A stretch of 8,160 nt of DNA from positions 1 through 8,160 of the forward strand of contig CAMBZY010000126.1 of the NCBI GenBank assembly GCA_945872325.1. Direction: 5' to 3'. The notes beneath the pieces are model-generated. The model worked only from the letters and a program-made list of their open reading frames with translations. It did not search any database and was not told where the DNA came from. Positions within the stretch are counted from its first letter, which is position 1; every line of letters begins with the position of its first letter. Position numbers and translations under genes: made by a program. This DNA is from Candidatus Kuenenia stuttgartensis (lineage in GTDB: Bacteria; Planctomycetota; Planctomycetia; Isosphaerales; Isosphaeraceae). Shown piece after piece: positions 6,439-8,160 of this stretch.

Positions 6439-7416
6439 ATGCAGTTTTCATCATTCGTCCAAAACGCGATTGCGATTTTGGCGTTCATATTCATGGCCGG
6501 GGTAAACTTCCATGCACAGGCACAGGTAGTTGCTCAAAAACCGTCAGTGGAGGTGCTGGACACCAGTGTCGAATTCCCTCCAGAATTGGTCCGCTGGTCA
6601 GTCATTCCGAAAGTGAATCCTGTATTTCAGGGTGCTGCTGGAGAAGCCTGGGATGCAAAGATTCGTGAACGTGGCTGGATTGTCAAGGACGGTAACCAGT
6701 GGAGGTTATATTATACAGGTTACAATGTCGCCAAAACCGATCTAAGGCGACTCGGCATGGCGGTATCAGACGACGGAATCGATTGGAAGCGTCACGAGGC
6801 CAACCCGTTGATCCGTGATCAATACGTCGAGGATATGAGTGTGGTCAAGCACCAGAATCAGTGGATCATGGTTGCTGAAGGGCAGCAGGATATCGCCCAT
6901 AGTTTCATTTCTGAAGATGGTTTTGACTGGCGCCGGGAAGGCCCTTTGGATATTCGGCTTAAGAATGGCAAACCGATCCCAGAAGGCCCGCGTGGGACAC
7001 CATTTCTGATGTTTGATCAAGGCGTGTGGAACTTGTTTTATGAACGCGGCGACGCTGGAGTCTGGCTGGCCCGATCCACTGACAGAAAAGTTTGGACCAA
7101 TGTTCAGGATGAACCCGTGATTGGTCTTGGCCCAAAGGCTTACGACCGCGGAGCTGTTGCATTAAATCAAGTGATTAAGATCGGAAATTATTACTACGCA
7201 GTGCTTCATGCCAACGAAAAGCGTCCATTTGGCCCCTATTGGACCACGACCATGGCCAGGTCAGAGGATTTGATTCACTGGAATAAATCGACGGCTGACC
7301 CGATCATCATGAATAACAGTTCCAGTGGCCAGCTTGTTCCATTAGGTGACGGGAAATGGAGGCTTTATACCATGCATCCGGAAGTGCGAGTCTATGAGCA
7401 GAATGTAAAGAAATGA
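6439..7416 (+). CDS. Secreted five-bladed beta-propeller protein, GH43/GH32/GH130-like (putative glycosidase)
   Basis: The protein resembles the five-bladed propeller superfamily of glycan-active enzymes (GH43, GH32, GH68, GH130). The frame opens at ATG 6400 (338 aa). I chose ATG 6439 (325 aa) because it begins a clean signal peptide (MQFSSFVQNAIAILAFIF, then AQA for signal peptidase I) and fits the promoter spacing. Numbered from 6400, repeated blade motifs are WRLYYTGYN (101-109) with SDDGIDWKRH, WIMVAEG (155-161) with SEDGFDWRRE, WNLFYERGD (210-218) with STDRKVWTN, YYYAVLHAN (264-272) with SEDLIHWNK, and WRLYTMHPE (320-328). Candidate active-site acids are Asp85 (AWDAK), Glu144/Asp145 and Glu195 in an EGP motif like that of GH43 enzymes. 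Substrate is unknown. It would act in the periplasm or outside the cell. It might be cotranscribed with nothing else; the next gene converges. Loss of catalysis cannot be excluded. Confidence 0.75.
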   Translation: MQFSSFVQNAIAILAFIFMAGVNFHAQAQVVAQKPSVEVLDTSVEFPPELVRWSVIPKVNPVFQGAAGEAWDAKIRERGWIVKDGNQWRLYYTGYNVAKTDLRRLGMAVSDDGIDWKRHEANPLIRDQYVEDMSVVKHQNQWIMVAEGQQDIAHSFISEDGFDWRREGPLDIRLKNGKPIPEGPRGTPFLMFDQGVWNLFYERGDAGVWLARSTDRKVWTNVQDEPVIGLGPKAYDRGAVALNQVIKIGNYYYAVLHANEKRPFGPYWTTTMARSEDLIHWNKSTADPIIMNNSSSGQLVPLGDGKWRLYTMHPEVRVYEQNVKK

Positions 7417-7471
7417 GATTTGCAGGTTGAACCGATTAATGACTTCGGCGCAAATCAACGGCTCGCAAATT
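7417..7471. other. Convergent intergenic gap
   Basis: This 55-bp gap separates two genes that point at each other. GATTTGC (7417-7423) and GCAAATC (7450-7456) form an inverted repeat with a 26-nt loop and no T-run, so it is only a poor candidate for a shared terminator. Confidence 0.4.
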
Positions 7472-8160
7472 CTAATTCAGGCACCATCCACCATCGAGAG
7501 TCAGAATCGAGCCAGTCAGCCCAACGGCTCGTGGATCAACCAGCCCCAGAATTGCAACTGCGCAAGCTTCTGGCGAAATGGGGCCTGAGGTTAACGGTTG
7601 TTTTTGATTGAGGAAGCCCGCAATTTCAGAGTCTCCAATCGCTCGCTTTGCCATCGGCGTATTCACAAGCCCAGGTTTCAACATGTTGATTCGAATCCCG
7701 TCCGAAGCATGTGCTGCCGCTGAATTTCGGACCAGAGCCTCAAACCCGGCCTTTGCAACCGCATATCCGATGGTATTAAAAAAGTTCACCGACGGATGAT
7801 CCGCAAGTACGGAACCGACCACGATAATCGCACCTCGCTGGCCATGAATATCAGGTTCTTGCATTTTCATCTGGCGGACGGCCGACTGCACGGAATAAAA
7901 TGCAGAGTCCAGATTAAGCTGAATCGCAGCCCTCCAGCCTTCGGTTGAGCAATCCATCAAAGGCCCATCGCCCATGGAACGTGCTGATCCACCCACGGTG
8001 TGGACAACGATATCCAGCCGATTCTCAAATGCAACTAAACTCTGAGAGATGGCCTGATTCGATTCCTCTGAATCAGTCATGTCGGCAAATACGACTTTAA
8101 TTGGATCATCAAATATTTCGAACGAATGATCAGGTTTGCCGATCACGATGACAGATGCGC
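7472..8160 (-). CDS. SDR-family NAD(P)-dependent oxidoreductase (partial, N-terminus beyond right edge)
   Basis: This is a classical short-chain dehydrogenase/reductase with 228 visible residues, ending at the TAG at 7472. The frame runs off the right edge. The GTG at 8146 is not a real start because the preceding codons (ASVI) complete the second beta strand of the Rossmann fold, so the TGxxxGxG loop lies outside. Counting from the GTG, visible motifs are Asp22 (ADMTD, adenine contact), HTVGG (49-53, where most members have NNAG), Asn79, Ser112, and the YAVAK motif with Tyr128 and Lys132. Ser to Tyr is 16 residues rather than the usual 13, because of a short insertion with HPS and NFF. PGLVNTP (158-164) and LTGSILTLDGGW (210-221) close the fold as in fatty-acyl or sugar-type reductases. 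The substrate cannot be deduced. It converges on the propeller gene. Confidence 0.93.
   Translation of the reverse strand, partial: ASVIVIGKPDHSFEIFDDPIKVVFADMTDSEESNQAISQSLVAFENRLDIVVHTVGGSARSMGDGPLMDCSTEGWRAAIQLNLDSAFYSVQSAVRQMKMQEPDIHGQRGAIIVVGSVLADHPSVNFFNTIGYAVAKAGFEALVRNSAAAHASDGIRINMLKPGLVNTPMAKRAIGDSEIAGFLNQKQPLTSGPISPEACAVAILGLVDPRAVGLTGSILTLDGGWCLN

Noticed and set aside
7417..7456. GATTTGC/GCAAATC inverted repeat as a bidirectional terminator
   Set aside because: A 7-bp AT-rich stem with a 26-nt loop and no T-tract is unlikely to terminate transcription.

Overview
The window reads as ordinary chromosomal DNA of a Gram-negative bacterium with moderate GC content. A lipid-trafficking operon of the Mla/MCE type implies an outer membrane, and ispH implies the MEP isoprenoid pathway. 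Several starts are not ATG (GTG for the 352-aa membrane protein, TTG for mlaF, and TTG or rarer for the permease gene). From the overall style of the proteins I infer a planctomycete or a relative. That is an impression, not a result of comparison.

Minus-strand block (1-4804, transcribed right to left). The order is mlaE (permease), mlaF (ATPase, with a long acidic N-terminal extension), mlaD (membrane-anchored MCE protein with a long helical tail), then a 352-residue eight-helix membrane protein of unknown function. The GTG start of that protein overlaps the mlaD stop codon by 4 bases. After a 125-bp gap comes the start of ispH, cut by the left edge. Gaps of 38 and 54 bp and the 4-bp overlap make mlaE-mlaF-mlaD-membrane protein a convincing operon. 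ispH may be read through from it or have its own promoter. The E, F and D products would form an inner-membrane ABC complex that moves phospholipid between the inner membrane and the periplasm or outer membrane. No mlaB or mlaC homologue lies in the window.

Divergent spacer (4805 to about 5190 or 5248). This non-coding stretch of about 400 bp separates the operon from plus-strand genes. It holds a perfect 12-bp palindrome and a plausible plus-strand promoter, but no RNA gene that I can see.

Plus-strand block (about 5249-7416). First is an AI-2E/PerM-family membrane protein whose true start codon is unclear. Second is a secreted five-bladed beta-propeller protein of the GH43/GH32/GH130-like type. 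It has a good promoter candidate that overlaps a 16-bp inverted repeat and supports an internal ATG at 6439 as the start.

Right edge (7472-8160, minus). An SDR-family oxidoreductase converges on the propeller gene; its N-terminal coenzyme-binding motif lies outside the window.

I saw no mobile element, CRISPR array, tRNA or rRNA. I did not find a clearly new biological system. The least explained items are the unknown protein coupled to mlaD and the N-terminal extension of MlaF.
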